64,000 bases of DNA from Streptomyces endophytica (GCF_026153355.1 NZ_CP110636.1:4712001-4776000); one strand, 5' to 3'; positions 1 to 9,048 are shown, counted from the stretch's first letter. Notes: a model not told the origin generated them from the sequence alone. Numbers and translations are program-made.

Positions 1-42
1 TGGTGTGTCGTTCCGCTGCGTGTGAGAGGTAGTCCGCCACCC

Positions 43-981
43 ATGAGGCTTGTCTTCGCCGGCACCCCCGAGGTCGCCGTCCCCTCCCTCGATGCCCTGA
101 TCGCCTCCGACCGGCACGAGGTCGTGGCCGTCGTAACCAGGCCGGACGCGCCCGCGGGACGCGGCCGGAAGCTGGTCGCCAGCCCCGTCGCGGAGCGTGC
201 GGAGGAGGCCGGCATCGAGGTGCTCAAGCCCGCCCGCCCGCGGGACGAGGACTTCCTGGCCCGGCTGCGGGAGATCGCCCCGGACTGCTGCCCGGTGGTC
301 GCCTACGGTGCCCTGCTGCCCAAGGTGGCGCTCGACGTTCCCGCCAGGGGGTGGGTGAATCTGCACTTCTCGCTGCTGCCGGCCTGGCGCGGCGCGGCAC
401 CGGTGCAGCATGCGGTGCTGGCCGGCGACGAGGTCACCGGCGCCTCGACCTTCCAGATCGAGGAGGGGCTCGACTCCGGCCCGGTCTACGGGGTGTTGAC
501 CGAGGAGGTCCGGCCGACCGACACCAGCGGTGACCTGCTCACCCGGCTCGCGTTCGCCGGCTCCGGACTGCTCGTCGCGACCATGGACGGCATCGAGGAC
601 GGCAGCCTGACGCCGGTGCCGCAGCCCGCCGAGGGCATCTCCCTCGCACCGAAGATCGAGGTCGAGGACGCCAAGGTGGACTGGGCGGCGCCGGCCCTGC
701 GGGTCGACCGGGTGATCCGCGGCTGTGCGCCGGCGCCCGGCGCCTGGACGGTCTTCCGCGGCGAGCGCCTGAAGCTGATGTCCGCCACCTCCGCCGCGGG
801 CCACGCCGAACTCTCCCTCGCACCCGGCGCGCTCGCCGTCACCAAGAAGGCGGTGTACGTCGGCACCGGCAGTCACCCGGTCGAACTGGTCTGGGTCCAG
901 CCGCAGGGCAAGAAGCCGATGCAGGCCGCGGACTGGGCGCGCGGCGTACGCATCGAGGCGGGCGAACGACTCGGCGGCTGA
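43..981 (+). CDS. fmt: Methionyl-tRNA formyltransferase
   Basis: This cytosolic enzyme formylates Met-tRNA(fMet) with 10-formyl-tetrahydrofolate, giving the initiator tRNA for bacterial translation. The protein is about 312 aa, the normal family length. It opens with the N-terminal MRLVFAGTPEVAV block and carries the catalytic-domain motif HFSLLPAWRGAAPVQHA, in which SLLP is the folate-site signature, followed by a C-terminal OB-like domain with VDRVIRG. The ATG at 43 is chosen because the family begins with this block; an in-frame start at 22 would add seven unmatched residues. It heads the group that continues with an aminotransferase and rsmB; fmt and rsmB are neighbours in many actinomycetes. 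Identity is secure. Confidence 0.97.
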   Translation: MRLVFAGTPEVAVPSLDALIASDRHEVVAVVTRPDAPAGRGRKLVASPVAERAEEAGIEVLKPARPRDEDFLARLREIAPDCCPVVAYGALLPKVALDVPARGWVNLHFSLLPAWRGAAPVQHAVLAGDEVTGASTFQIEEGLDSGPVYGVLTEEVRPTDTSGDLLTRLAFAGSGLLVATMDGIEDGSLTPVPQPAEGISLAPKIEVEDAKVDWAAPALRVDRVIRGCAPAPGAWTVFRGERLKLMSATSAAGHAELSLAPGALAVTKKAVYVGTGSHPVELVWVQPQGKKPMQAADWARGVRIEAGERLGG

Positions 982-1123
982 CGCGCACGGGGCCCCGGCG
1001 CGGCCCCGTGGATCCCAGTGGGTGGAATTCCCGGGCCCGTCGTTCGGGGCGGTTTGTATCCTCGGCGGCGCCACCTGAACGACGCGCCGCCCCCGCGGCG
1101 CGGCCCCTGGGAAAGGAAGCACC

Positions 1124-2392
1124 ATGACCACCGAGCTGAGCCCCGACGCGCCGGCCGGTCTCGTCGAGCGGGCCCGCAAGGACTACCAGGAACTCGCCGG
1201 ACGGGGGCTCTCGCTCAACCTCACCCGCGGCAAGCCGGCCCCGGAACAGCTCGACCTCGCCACGGACCTGCTGAGCCTGCCCGGCGGACGGCACACCTCC
1301 GCCGACGGCACGGACGTGCGCAACTACGGCGGGCTGCAGGGCCTGCCCGAGCTCCGGGAGATATTCGCCGGGCTGCTCCAGGTCCCGGCCGGACAGCTGC
1401 TCGCGGCCGGCAACTCCAGCCTGGAGCTGATGCACGACTGTCTGGTGCACGCCCTGCTGGGCGTGCTGCCGGGCGCCGCGTCGCGCTGGGCGGACCAGGA
1501 GCGGATCGCGTTCCTGTGCCCGGTGCCCGGCTACGACCGGCACTTCGCGCTCTGCGAGCGGTTCGGGATCGAGATGATCCCGGTGCCGATGACCGACGAG
1601 GGCCCGGACATGGAGACCGTGGAGCGGCTGGTCGCCGAGGACTCCGCGATCAAGGGCATCTGGTGCGTACCGAAGTACAGCAACCCGACCGGCGTCAGCT
1701 ACAGCGACGCGACCGTGGCGCGGCTCGCCGCCATGCCCACCGCCGCCCCCGACTTCCGGATCTTCTGGGACAACGCGTACGCCGCCCACCACCTCACCGA
1801 CGAGCCGGTCGAGATCGCCGACCTGCTCGCCGCCTGCGCCGGGGCCGGCCACCCGGACCGGGCGTTCGTCTTCGGCTCCACCTCGAAGATCACCGCGGCC
1901 GGCGCCGGTGTCGCCTTCTTCGGCTCCTCGCCCGCGAACGTGACCTGGCTGCTCGGCCACAACGCCAAGCGGTCGATAGGCCCCGACAAGGTCAACCAGC
2001 TGCGGCACGTGATGTTCCTGCGCGACGCCGACGGCGTGCGCGCCCACATGGAGCGCCAGCGCGCCCTGCTCCGGCCCAAGTTCGAGGCGGTGGGCCGGAT
2101 CCTGCAGAAGGAGCTCGGCGGCACCGGGCTCGCGACCTGGACCACGCCCCGGGGCGGGTACTTCGTGACCCTGGAGGTGCCGGACGGCTGCGCCAAGGAG
2201 GTCGTCCGCAAGGCCGCCGAGGCGGGCATCGTGCTCACCCCGGCCGGCGCCACCCACCCGTACGGCGACGACCCGCGCGACGCGGTCATCCGGATCGCGC
2301 CCAGCTACCCCGGCCTCGCGGAGCTGGAGCAGGCGATCGAGGGTCTCGCCGTCTGCGTCCGGCTCGTGGGCTACGAGAAGCGGGCCGCGTAG
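1124..2392 (+). CDS. Class Ic PLP-dependent aminotransferase (aspartate aminotransferase type)
   Basis: This is a fold-type I aminotransferase of 422 aa, resembling the subgroup Ic aspartate aminotransferases of actinobacteria (Asp_aminotransf family). Visible motifs are NLTRGKPAPEQLDLATDLL near the N terminus, the KYSNPTGVSYS segment around the PLP-phosphate region, and STSKITAAGAGVAFF, whose lysine should form the Schiff base. An arginine in VIRIAPSYP near the C terminus would bind the substrate alpha-carboxylate. GGAAAGGAAGC lies just before the ATG. It sits between fmt and rsmB on the same strand. Transfer between aspartate and 2-oxoglutarate is expected from the family. The exact amino donor cannot be read from the sequence. 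Confidence 0.85.
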   Translation: MTTELSPDAPAGLVERARKDYQELAGRGLSLNLTRGKPAPEQLDLATDLLSLPGGRHTSADGTDVRNYGGLQGLPELREIFAGLLQVPAGQLLAAGNSSLELMHDCLVHALLGVLPGAASRWADQERIAFLCPVPGYDRHFALCERFGIEMIPVPMTDEGPDMETVERLVAEDSAIKGIWCVPKYSNPTGVSYSDATVARLAAMPTAAPDFRIFWDNAYAAHHLTDEPVEIADLLAACAGAGHPDRAFVFGSTSKITAAGAGVAFFGSSPANVTWLLGHNAKRSIGPDKVNQLRHVMFLRDADGVRAHMERQRALLRPKFEAVGRILQKELGGTGLATWTTPRGGYFVTLEVPDGCAKEVVRKAAEAGIVLTPAGATHPYGDDPRDAVIRIAPSYPGLAELEQAIEGLAVCVRLVGYEKRAA

Positions 2393-2556
2393 GGAGAGCG
2401 CACGGCCGGGGTCCCGGAGCCGCGCAGGGAGGCGTTCCGCGCGGCCCCGGGCCCGAGCGGGGAGGCGTTCTGCGGCAGCCCCGGCCCCGCGTAGGCTGGG
2501 ACGGATCCCTCATCCGGGACCCCCAGACCGCATGTCGCATCCGGAGCACCTTTTCT

Positions 2557-3993
2557 GTGAGCCAGCCCCAGCCCCGCCGCCGTCCCGGCACACCGCATCG
2601 CCGTCCGAAGAAGGACCCGGTCAGGATCCTCGCGTTCGAGGCACTGCGGGCCGTCGACGAGCGGGACGCCTACGCGAACCTCGTCCTGCCGCCGCTGCTG
2701 CGCAAGGCGCGCGAGGGCGGGGACTTCGACGCCCGGGACGCGGCGCTGGCGACCGAGCTGGTCTACGGCTCGCTGCGGCGGCAGGGCACATACGACGCGA
2801 TCATCGCCCAATGCGTGGACCGGCCGTTGCGCGAGGTCGACCCGCCGGTCCTGGACGTGCTCACGCTCGGCGCCCACCAGCTGCTCGGCACCCGCATCCC
2901 CACGCACGCCGCGGTCAGCGCGAGCGTCGAGCTGGCGCGGGTGGTGCTGGGTGACGGGCGGGCCAAGTTCGTCAACGCGGTGTTGCGCAAGGTCGCGGCC
3001 GACGACCTGGACGGCTGGCTGGCGCGGATCGCCCCGGACTACGACGAGGACCCCGAGGACCACCTCGGCCTGGTGCACGCGCACCCCCGCTGGATCGTCT
3101 CGGCGCTGTGGGACGCCCTCGGCGGCGGCCGCGCGGGCATCGAGGACCTGCTGGAGGCGGACAACGAGCGCCCCGAGGTGACGCTGGTGGCGCGGCCCGG
3201 CCGGGCCACCGCCGAGGAGCTGCTGGCCGCGGCCGGCGAGCGGGGCGCGCTGCCGGGCCGCTGGTCGCCGTACGCGGTCCGGCTCGCCGAGGGTGGTGAG
3301 CCCGGCGCGCTGGACGCGGTGCGCGAGGGCCGCGCCGGTGTGCAGGACGAGGGCAGCCAGCTGGTCGCCCTGGCACTGGCGAACGCGCCCGTCGAGGGCC
3401 CCGACCGGGCCTGGCTGGACGGCTGCGCCGGCCCCGGCGGCAAGGCCGCGCTGCTGGCCGCGCTGGCCGCCGAGCGCGGCGCCGCCCTGCTGGCGTCCGA
3501 GAAGCAGCCGCACCGCGCCCGCCTGGTCGCCCGGGCCCTGGCCGGCAACCCCGGCCCGTACGCGGTCGTCACCGCCGACGGCACCCGCCCCGCCTGGCGC
3601 CCCGGCAGCTTCGACCGGGTCCTGATGGACGTCCCGTGCACCGGCCTGGGCGCGCTCCGCCGGCGCCCGGAGGCCCGCTGGCGCCGTAGCCCCGAGGACC
3701 TCGACGGCTTCGCCCCGCTCCAGCGCGAGCTGCTGCGCCAGGCGCTCGCCGCGGTGCGCGTCGGCGGCGTGGTCGGCTATGCGACCTGCTCGCCGCACCC
3801 GGCCGAGACCCGGGCCGTGGTGGACGACGTCATCAAGGGCCGCGGCGGCCCGGCCGTGGCGGTCGAATGGGTCGACGCCCGCCCGCTGATGCCCGGCGTC
3901 CCCGCCCTCGGCGACGGCCCGGACGTCCAGCTCTGGCCCCACCTGCACGGCACCGACGCGATGTACCTGGCCCTGCTGCGCCGCACCGGCTGA
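2557..3993 (+). CDS. rsmB: 16S rRNA (cytosine-967-C5)-methyltransferase
   Basis: A SAM-dependent RNA m5C methyltransferase of 478 aa. The N-terminal NusB-like RNA-binding domain spans roughly residues 25-165. The Rossmann catalytic domain carries DGCAGPGGKAALLAALA (SAM site), VLMDVPCTGLGALRRRPEAR (motif IV with its Pro-Cys) and GYATCSPHPAET (motif VI, with the nucleophilic cysteine). The frame stays open far upstream, so the start is an inference. The GTG at 2557 (VSQPQPRRRPG) is chosen because GGAG precedes it by about 11 bases and basic, low-complexity N termini are usual in Streptomyces RsmB. The gene lies downstream of the aminotransferase and about 355 bp before rpe. Confidence 0.93.
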   Translation: MSQPQPRRRPGTPHRRPKKDPVRILAFEALRAVDERDAYANLVLPPLLRKAREGGDFDARDAALATELVYGSLRRQGTYDAIIAQCVDRPLREVDPPVLDVLTLGAHQLLGTRIPTHAAVSASVELARVVLGDGRAKFVNAVLRKVAADDLDGWLARIAPDYDEDPEDHLGLVHAHPRWIVSALWDALGGGRAGIEDLLEADNERPEVTLVARPGRATAEELLAAAGERGALPGRWSPYAVRLAEGGEPGALDAVREGRAGVQDEGSQLVALALANAPVEGPDRAWLDGCAGPGGKAALLAALAAERGAALLASEKQPHRARLVARALAGNPGPYAVVTADGTRPAWRPGSFDRVLMDVPCTGLGALRRRPEARWRRSPEDLDGFAPLQRELLRQALAAVRVGGVVGYATCSPHPAETRAVVDDVIKGRGGPAVAVEWVDARPLMPGVPALGDGPDVQLWPHLHGTDAMYLALLRRTG

Positions 3994-4348
3994 CCCGGTC
4001 GCGCCCGCTGTGGCGTCCCACCACGCAACGCCGGAGGAAAGGTGAGGCGCGGTGACGACGGGGGCGAGGGGCGCCGGATGACGCGAACGGGCCGAGGAAC
4101 TTCGGAACTCCCTTGCGGGCAGGGTGCGTTGGGAGACCCCGTCCGCTGACTCGTGGCGGCGCGCCGGCGGTACGGAGCGGAGGGGTCCGAGTGCACCTCG
4201 GCGCACTCGCTGCCCCGGAGCGTGGGCGTCATCGGCCCGCGGGTCGGCCGTCCCGTCCTGCTCGTCGGTACGGCCACCGCGACGGGGGTGCCGGCCCCCG
4301 GTCCGTCCCGCCTCCGCCCGCTCCGGGGCGGGGCGCCATACTGGGGGC
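3994..4348. other. Intergenic region rsmB-rpe, no gene recognised
   Basis: A 355-bp gap. Open frames here are short, in the GC-rich shadow style, and extend without a break into rpe in the wrong context. No family motif, strong hairpin or clear promoter was seen. It presumably holds the rpe promoter and the rsmB terminator. Confidence 0.5.
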
Positions 4349-5032
4349 ATGGCCTTGATCAACCCCAGCATCCTGTCCGCAGACTTCGCCCGGCTCGCCG
4401 AGGAGGCGAAGGCCGTCGAGGGCGCCGACTGGCTGCACGTCGACGTGATGGACAACCACTTCGTGCCGAACCTCACGCTCGGTGTGCCGGTCGTCGAGTC
4501 GCTGCGCAAGGCGACGGACACCCCGCTCGACCTGCACCTGATGATCGAGGACCCGGACCGCTGGGCGCCGCAGTACGTCGAGGCCGGGGCCGGGTCGGTG
4601 ACCTTCCACGCCGAGGCGGCCGCCGCGCCGGTGCGGCTGGCGCGGGAGATCCGGGCCAAGGGGGCGCGGGCGTCGATGGCGCTCAAGCCGGCCACCCCGA
4701 TCGAGCCGTACGAGGACCTGCTCCCCGAGCTCGACATGCTGCTGATCATGACCGTGGAGCCCGGCTTCGGCGGCCAGGCGTTCCTGGACATCATGCTGCC
4801 CAAGATCCGCCGCACCCGTGAGCTGATCTCCCGGCACGGCCTCGAACTGTGGCTCCAGGTGGACGGCGGGGTCTCCGACGCCACCATCGAGCGGTGCGCG
4901 GAGGCCGGCGCCGACGTCTTCGTGGCCGGTTCCGCGGTCTACGGCGCGGACGACCCCGCCAAGGCGGTGCGGGATCTGCGCGAGAAGGCCGAGGCGGCGG
5001 CCGCGGGGGCCGGCTGGGCCTGCGCCCACTGA
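4349..5032 (+). CDS. rpe: Ribulose-phosphate 3-epimerase
   Basis: Interconverts D-ribulose 5-phosphate and D-xylulose 5-phosphate in the pentose phosphate pathway. The protein is a 227-aa TIM barrel. The start ALINPSILSADFARL is diagnostic. The HVDVMDNHFVPNLTLG block supplies a metal-ligand His and catalytic Asp, DLHLMIEDP a further metal-ligand His, TVEPGFGGQAFL the phosphate loop, and LQVDGGVSDATI the second catalytic Asp. The ATG at 4349 is chosen because the family begins at this residue; the upstream extension of the frame is not conserved. It lies alone between rsmB and a SorC-type regulator. Confidence 0.97.
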   Translation: MALINPSILSADFARLAEEAKAVEGADWLHVDVMDNHFVPNLTLGVPVVESLRKATDTPLDLHLMIEDPDRWAPQYVEAGAGSVTFHAEAAAAPVRLAREIRAKGARASMALKPATPIEPYEDLLPELDMLLIMTVEPGFGGQAFLDIMLPKIRRTRELISRHGLELWLQVDGGVSDATIERCAEAGADVFVAGSAVYGADDPAKAVRDLREKAEAAAAGAGWACAH

Positions 5033-5071
5033 ATTCCGGCCAACGGGGGCGGGCGGCAAGGCCGTTGCCGG

Positions 5072-5091
5072 CCACGGGAAGGGTCCCGTGG
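5072..5091. terminator. Stem-loop downstream of rpe
   Basis: CCACGGGA and TCCCGTGG form a perfect 8-bp stem with an AGGG loop, 40 bp after the rpe stop and before the next gene. No T-run follows, which is common for terminators of this GC content. It could instead be part of the regulator's leader. Confidence 0.45.
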
Positions 5092-5225
5092 GGTGGCCGA
5101 GCCGCCAATTGTCCGTGGCGCCACCGAGCGTTCACGAGGGTCGCGGCGGTCAAGGTCCCCGTTGCCGCCGGGTTTCTGAAAGGATGAGCAAAGACTCGAT
5201 CAGATGCGCAAAAGGGGAGAATTTC

Positions 5226-6268
5226 GTGGTAGCCAGCCGCCCACAGTCCGGAATGGGCCCTGCCGAGCTGGTGCAGGCCGCGGCCATGGCCCGCCGTTTC
5301 TATCTCGAGGGCAAGTCGAAGATCCAGATCGCGGAGGAGTTCGGCGTCAGCCGGTTCAAGGTCGCCCGGGTGCTGGAGACCGCACTGGAGCGTGATCTCG
5401 TACGGATCGAGATCCGGGTGCCCTCCGAGCTGGACGCCGAGCGCTCCGACGCGCTGCGGGCCCGCTACGGCCTGCGGCACGCCGTGGTCGTCGAGTCACC
5501 CGCGGACGCTCCCCCGCCTTCGGCGGCCAGACCGCGCCCGAGGACGCCGCGGACCCGGAGAACCTCGGTGAGGTCGCCGCCGACCTGCTCGGCGAGCTGG
5601 TCACCGAGGGCGATGTGCTCGGACTCGCCTGGGGCCGTTCGACCATCCACATGGCGGCCGCACTGCACCGGCTGCCGCCCTGCACGGTCGTCCAGCTGAC
5701 CGGCGTCTACGACGCGGGCACCGCCGACCGCGGCTCGGTCGAGGCGGTGCGCCGCGCGGCCGACGTCGCCGGCGGCGAGGCGCACCCGATCTACGCGCCG
5801 ATGCTGCTGCCCGACTCGGCGACCGCCGAGGCGCTGCGCCGGCAGACCGGCATCGCCCGCGCCTTCGACTACTTCGACAAGGTCACCGTGGCCTGCGTCT
5901 CCATCGGCTCCTGGGAGCCGGGCGTCTCCACGGTCTACGACATGCTGTCCGAGGAGGAGCGCGAGCACTACGCCTCGCTGGGCGCGGCCGCCGAGATGTC
6001 CGCGCACCTCTTCGACGCCGAGGGCCGGCGGATCGGCCGGGACCTGGGCGAGCGGTGCATCACCGTCGAGGCGGACCGGCTGCGCCGCATCCCGGAGGTC
6101 GTGGCCATCGCGGGCGGCCGGCGCAAGGCCGCGGCGATCGGCGCGGTGCTGCGCTCCGGGCTCGTGACGAGCCTGGTCACGGACACCGCGGCGGCCGACC
6201 ACCTGCTGCTGGAGACCGGCCCCGGGCCGCGCCCCGCGCTGGACCGGGCGGACCCCGACGGGACCTGA
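5226..6268 (+). CDS. SorC/DeoR-type sugar-binding transcriptional regulator, frame-disrupted
   Basis: A SorC-family regulator with an N-terminal helix-turn-helix (FYLEGKSKIQIAEEFGVSRF) and a C-terminal sugar-phosphate sensing domain (VLGLAWGRSTIHMAAALHRL, DLGERCITVEADRLRRIPEV). The two halves lie in different frames. The change falls between about 5511 and 5531, around CTCCCCCGCCTTCGGCGG, and needs one extra base. The corrected gene would be 347 aa. The GTG at 5226 is preferred because GGGGAG lies six bases upstream, whereas the ATG at 5184 abuts its only purine-rich tract. Placement after rpe suggests control by a phosphorylated sugar, which is inference. The break looks like a sequencing omission: the downstream half is fully conserved in style and eleven similar breaks occur in this window. 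The CCGCC-TTC-GGCGG hairpin is a plausible trouble spot. Confidence 0.8.
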
Positions 6269-6347
6269 GCCCGGCCGCCGCCGGGCGGCCGTACCACCCG
6301 GCGGTCATCGGCGGGCGGCCCGGGCGGGCCTGTGACAGCATCGGCCC

Positions 6348-6815
6348 ATGGTGATCCGCCCCGTCCCGCGCCGTGCCGCCGCCGTCCTCGGCGCGCTGCT
6401 CGCCGGGCTGCTGCTCGCGCTCACCGGATGTACCACCGGCCGGGCCGAGCAGGGGAGTTCGGCCGGCCCGCCGCACTCCACCGCCGCCGCTACCTCCCGC
6501 GGGGCCGCGCCTTCCCGCGTACCGGCCTGGGCGTCCGGCATGCCGGACGTCACGGGCGCCGCGCTCCCCGCCCAGGCGCGTGACACGCTGCGGCTCATCG
6601 ACGCCGGCGGGCCGTTCCCGTACCCGCAGGACGGGACCGTCTTCGGCAACCGCGAACGGCGGCTGCCGCCGCACCCGCGCGGCTACTACCACGAGTACAC
6701 GGTCCGCACCCCGGGCTCGCCGGACCGCGGCGCCCGCCGGCTGATCACCGGCCGGGACCACGAGACGTACTACACGGGCGACCACTACCGGACCTTCGAG
6801 GCGGTGCTGCGATGA
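6348..6815 (+). CDS. Guanyl-specific ribonuclease (RNase Sa/barnase family), predicted lipoprotein
   Basis: A 155-aa exported ribonuclease. Residues 1-28 are a lipoprotein signal: arginines, a hydrophobic stretch, then a lipobox LTG-C with Cys28. A Thr/Ser/Ala-rich linker follows, and the C-terminal domain of about 95 residues matches RNase Sa: YYHEYTV with Glu116 as catalytic base, an arginine pair at 130-131 in RRLITG, and YYTGDHYRTF with His146 as catalytic acid. Known members cleave single-stranded RNA after G. The gene overlaps the barstar gene by ATGA, so toxin and inhibitor are co-translated. A lipidated rather than freely secreted RNase is less usual and suggests a surface-anchored toxin or scavenging enzyme. 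Confidence 0.88.
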   Translation: MVIRPVPRRAAAVLGALLAGLLLALTGCTTGRAEQGSSAGPPHSTAAATSRGAAPSRVPAWASGMPDVTGAALPAQARDTLRLIDAGGPFPYPQDGTVFGNRERRLPPHPRGYYHEYTVRTPGSPDRGARRLITGRDHETYYTGDHYRTFEAVLR

Positions 6816-7336
6816 CCGGGCCGGAGCCGGCGGCCGTGCCGCGGCCGCTCGCGGCGGTGCTCGACGGGCGGACGCCGGCCGGGGTGCTGCCCTGGCCCGC
6901 CGACCGGCCGGTGGCCGAGGCGCTGGCCGCCGCACGGGAGGCCGGCTGGACCGGTGCCGTGCTGGACCTGGAGGGCGTCGCGGACAAGGCCGCCTTCATG
7001 GACCGGTGCGCCGGCGCGCTGCGGCTGCCCACCTGGTTCGGCCGCAACTGGGACGCGCTCGCCGACTGCCTGACCGACCTGTCCTGGTGCCCGGCCGACC
7101 GCGGCCGGCTGCTGGCCCTCACCGGCTGGCAGGGCTATGCCGCCGCCGTGCCCGAGGACTGGGCCGTGGTGGAGTCCGTCCTGGCGGACGCGGTGGGCTT
7201 CTGGCGCGACACCGGCACCGGGCTGGCGGTGGTCCTGGCCAGGGCCGGGACCGTCGGCAGGCGCCCTGACGCCGGACCCGGGCGGTCCCTCCGCAGCCCT
7301 CTTGGCGGATCGCACACATGGCCCAGCAGGGGCTAG
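6812..7336 (+). CDS. Barstar-family ribonuclease inhibitor
   Basis: A 174-aa barstar-like protein expected to block the active site of the upstream RNase in the cytoplasm, protecting the producer before export. The fold is recognisable from VLDLEGVADKAAFMDRCAGA and LPTWFGRNWDALADCLTDLS; the latter is the GRNWDALxDxL barstar signature that contacts the RNase active site. The last 25 or so residues are a Gly/Ser/Arg-rich tail beyond the usual 90-residue domain. The start overlaps the RNase stop by 4 bp, a typical immunity arrangement. The pair is on the same strand as guaB1 downstream, separated by 43 bp. Confidence 0.88.
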   Translation: MTGPEPAAVPRPLAAVLDGRTPAGVLPWPADRPVAEALAAAREAGWTGAVLDLEGVADKAAFMDRCAGALRLPTWFGRNWDALADCLTDLSWCPADRGRLLALTGWQGYAAAVPEDWAVVESVLADAVGFWRDTGTGLAVVLARAGTVGRRPDAGPGRSLRSPLGGSHTWPSRG

Positions 7337-7366
7337 GACAATCGTATGAGCCCTGGTCAGGGCCCG

Positions 7367-7379
7367 TATCCTGGGCTAT
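7367..7379 (+). promoter_or_regulatory. Possible leaderless promoter of guaB1
   Basis: TATCCT at 7367-7372 ends 7 bases before the guaB1 ATG, the usual -10 to start-site distance. No Shine-Dalgarno sequence precedes that ATG. Both facts fit a leaderless transcript. No convincing -35 box was found. Confidence 0.4.
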
Positions 7380-8843
7380 ATGCGATTCCTGAATCCGAAG
7401 AACGGCGCGCTCGAAGAGAGTTCTTCGGTGCCTTACGACCTGACCTACGACGATGTGTTCATGGTGCCCGGCCGCTCCGCCGTGGGCTCCCGCCAGGGCG
7501 TCGACCTGGCCACGCCCGACGGGACGGGAACCACCATCCCGCTGGTGGTCGCCAACATGACGGCGATCGCCGGCCGCCGCATGGCCGAGACCGTCGCCCG
7601 CCGTGGTGGCCTGGTCGTCATCCCGCAGGACATCCCGATCGACGTCGTCACCGACGTCGTGACCTGGGTCAAGCGCCGTCATCTGGTACTGGACACGCCG
7701 ATCGTGCTGTCTCCGGTGGCGACCGTCGCGGACGCCCTGGCGCTGCTGCCCAAGCGGGCGCACGGCGCGGGCGTCGTCGTCGAGGGCGGCCGCCCGGTCG
7801 GCATCGTCACCGAGCACGACCTGGCCGGGGTGGACCGCTTCACCCAGGTCGCCGAGGTCATGACCAAGGACCTGCTGGTCTTCGACGCGGACATCGACCC
7901 GCGGGAGGCCTTCAACCGCCTCGACGCCGCCAACCGCAAGCTCGCGCCCGCGGTCGACGCCGACGGCATGCTGGTCGGCGTGCTGACCCGCAAGGGCGCG
8001 CTGCGCGCCACGCTGTACACCCCCGCCACCGACGCCGACGGCAAGCTGCGGATCGCGGCCGCGGTCGGCATCAACGGCGACGTGGCCGGCAAGGCCAAGG
8101 CGCTGCTGGAGGCCGGTGTGGACACGCTCGTCGTGGACACCGCGCACGGCCACCAGGAGAGCATGATCAGCGCGATCAAGGCCGTCCGGGCGCTGGACCC
8201 GCAGGTCCCGATCGTGGCGGGCAACATCGTCGCCGCCGAGGGCGTGCGCGACCTGATCGAGGCCGGCGCGGACATCATCAAGGTCGGGGTCGGCCCCGGC
8301 GCGATGTGCACCACCCGGATGATGACCGGTGTCGGCCGGCCGCAGTTCTCCGCGGTGCTGGAGTGCGCCGCCGAGGCGAAGAAGTACGGCAAGCACGTCT
8401 GGGCCGACGGCGGTGTGCGGCACCCCCGCGACGTCGCCATGGCGCTGGCCGCCGGCGCGTCCAACGTCATGGTCGGCTCCTGGTTCGCCGGCACGCTGGA
8501 GTCGCCCGGCGACCTCCAGCACACCGCCGACGGCCGTCCGTACAAGGAGAGCTTCGGCATGGCCTCCGCCCGTGCGGTGCAGCGCCGGACGAGCGAGGAG
8601 TCGTCCTACGACCGGGCCCGCAAGGCGCTCTTCGAGGAGGGCATCTCGCACTCCCGGATGTTCATCGACCAGGCCCGGCCGGGCGTCGAGGACCTGATCG
8701 ACTCGATCATCGCGGGCGTCCGCAGCTCCTGCACGTACGCGGGCGCGGCCACGCTGGAGGAGTTCGCCGAGAAGGCCGTGGTCGGCGTGCAGAGCGCCGC
8801 CGGCTACGCCGAGGGCAAGCCGCTGCACGACAGCTGGAGCTGA
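7380..8843 (+). CDS. guaB1: GuaB1-type IMP dehydrogenase/GMP reductase family protein
   Basis: A 487-aa TIM-barrel enzyme of the IMPDH/GMPR family. The N-terminal DLTYDDVFMVPGRS block, an inserted pair of CBS domains (about residues 105-212), VDTAHGH, and the catalytic loop VGVGPGAMCTTRM with Cys310 are visible. Actinobacteria carry several GuaB paralogues. The mycobacterial GuaB1 branch has been reported to be a GMP reductase (GMP to IMP, NADPH) controlled through its CBS domains, so purine salvage is the most likely role. The sequence alone does not settle IMPDH versus GMPR activity. A strong terminator follows 38 bp after the stop. Confidence 0.88.
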   Translation: MRFLNPKNGALEESSSVPYDLTYDDVFMVPGRSAVGSRQGVDLATPDGTGTTIPLVVANMTAIAGRRMAETVARRGGLVVIPQDIPIDVVTDVVTWVKRRHLVLDTPIVLSPVATVADALALLPKRAHGAGVVVEGGRPVGIVTEHDLAGVDRFTQVAEVMTKDLLVFDADIDPREAFNRLDAANRKLAPAVDADGMLVGVLTRKGALRATLYTPATDADGKLRIAAAVGINGDVAGKAKALLEAGVDTLVVDTAHGHQESMISAIKAVRALDPQVPIVAGNIVAAEGVRDLIEAGADIIKVGVGPGAMCTTRMMTGVGRPQFSAVLECAAEAKKYGKHVWADGGVRHPRDVAMALAAGASNVMVGSWFAGTLESPGDLQHTADGRPYKESFGMASARAVQRRTSEESSYDRARKALFEEGISHSRMFIDQARPGVEDLIDSIIAGVRSSCTYAGAATLEEFAEKAVVGVQSAAGYAEGKPLHDSWS

Positions 8844-8881
8844 CCCGCCAGGGGCCGTTCACGGCCCTGGGGAGCGCCTGA

Positions 8882-8915
8882 CCGGCCCCGCACCGACCCG
8901 GTGCGGGGCCGGTTT
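8882..8915 (+). terminator. Strong intrinsic terminator after guaB1
   Basis: CCGGCCCCGCACCG and CGGTGCGGGGCCGG pair perfectly over 14 bp around an ACC loop, followed by TTT. It lies 38 bp after the guaB1 stop and isolates guaB1 from the downstream permease promoter. Confidence 0.88.
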
Positions 8916-8943
8916 GCGTTTCCGGGTCTCGCGGGGTTTCCTG

Positions 8944-9048
8944 GCGCAACGGCGCAACGATCCACCGTACGGGTCGCCGGTGCGCAACGATCAGCCGTGG
9001 TTGCGCAAGGAACCTGCATTACGGCAGCTCAGCGGCGCCCCGTAAGGT
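8944..9048 (+). promoter_or_regulatory. Operator array and promoter of the amino-acid permease/Lrp operon
   Basis: GCGCAACGATC occurs at 8952 and 8982, a GCGCAAC half-copy at 8944, and GCGCAAGGA (inside TTGCGCAA) at 9003. The main sites are 30 and 21 bp apart, close to three and two helical turns, so they lie on one face of the DNA. A promoter TTACGG (9019-9024), 18-bp spacer, TAAGGT (9043-9048) follows, with the -10 exactly 40 bp after the start of the last site. The davAB promoter at 13729-13827 repeats this layout. The likely ligand is the Lrp/AsnC protein encoded at the end of the same operon. Confidence 0.65.

Noticed and set aside
2371..4887. An 838-residue minus-strand open frame across rsmB and rpe
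   Set aside because: Shadow of two certain genes on the plus strand; composition is Arg/Gly/Ala-rich and carries no domain.
5184..5225. ATG at 5184 as the start of the SorC-type regulator
   Set aside because: Its only purine-rich tract abuts the ATG with no spacing, whereas GTG at 5226 has GGGGAG at six bases.
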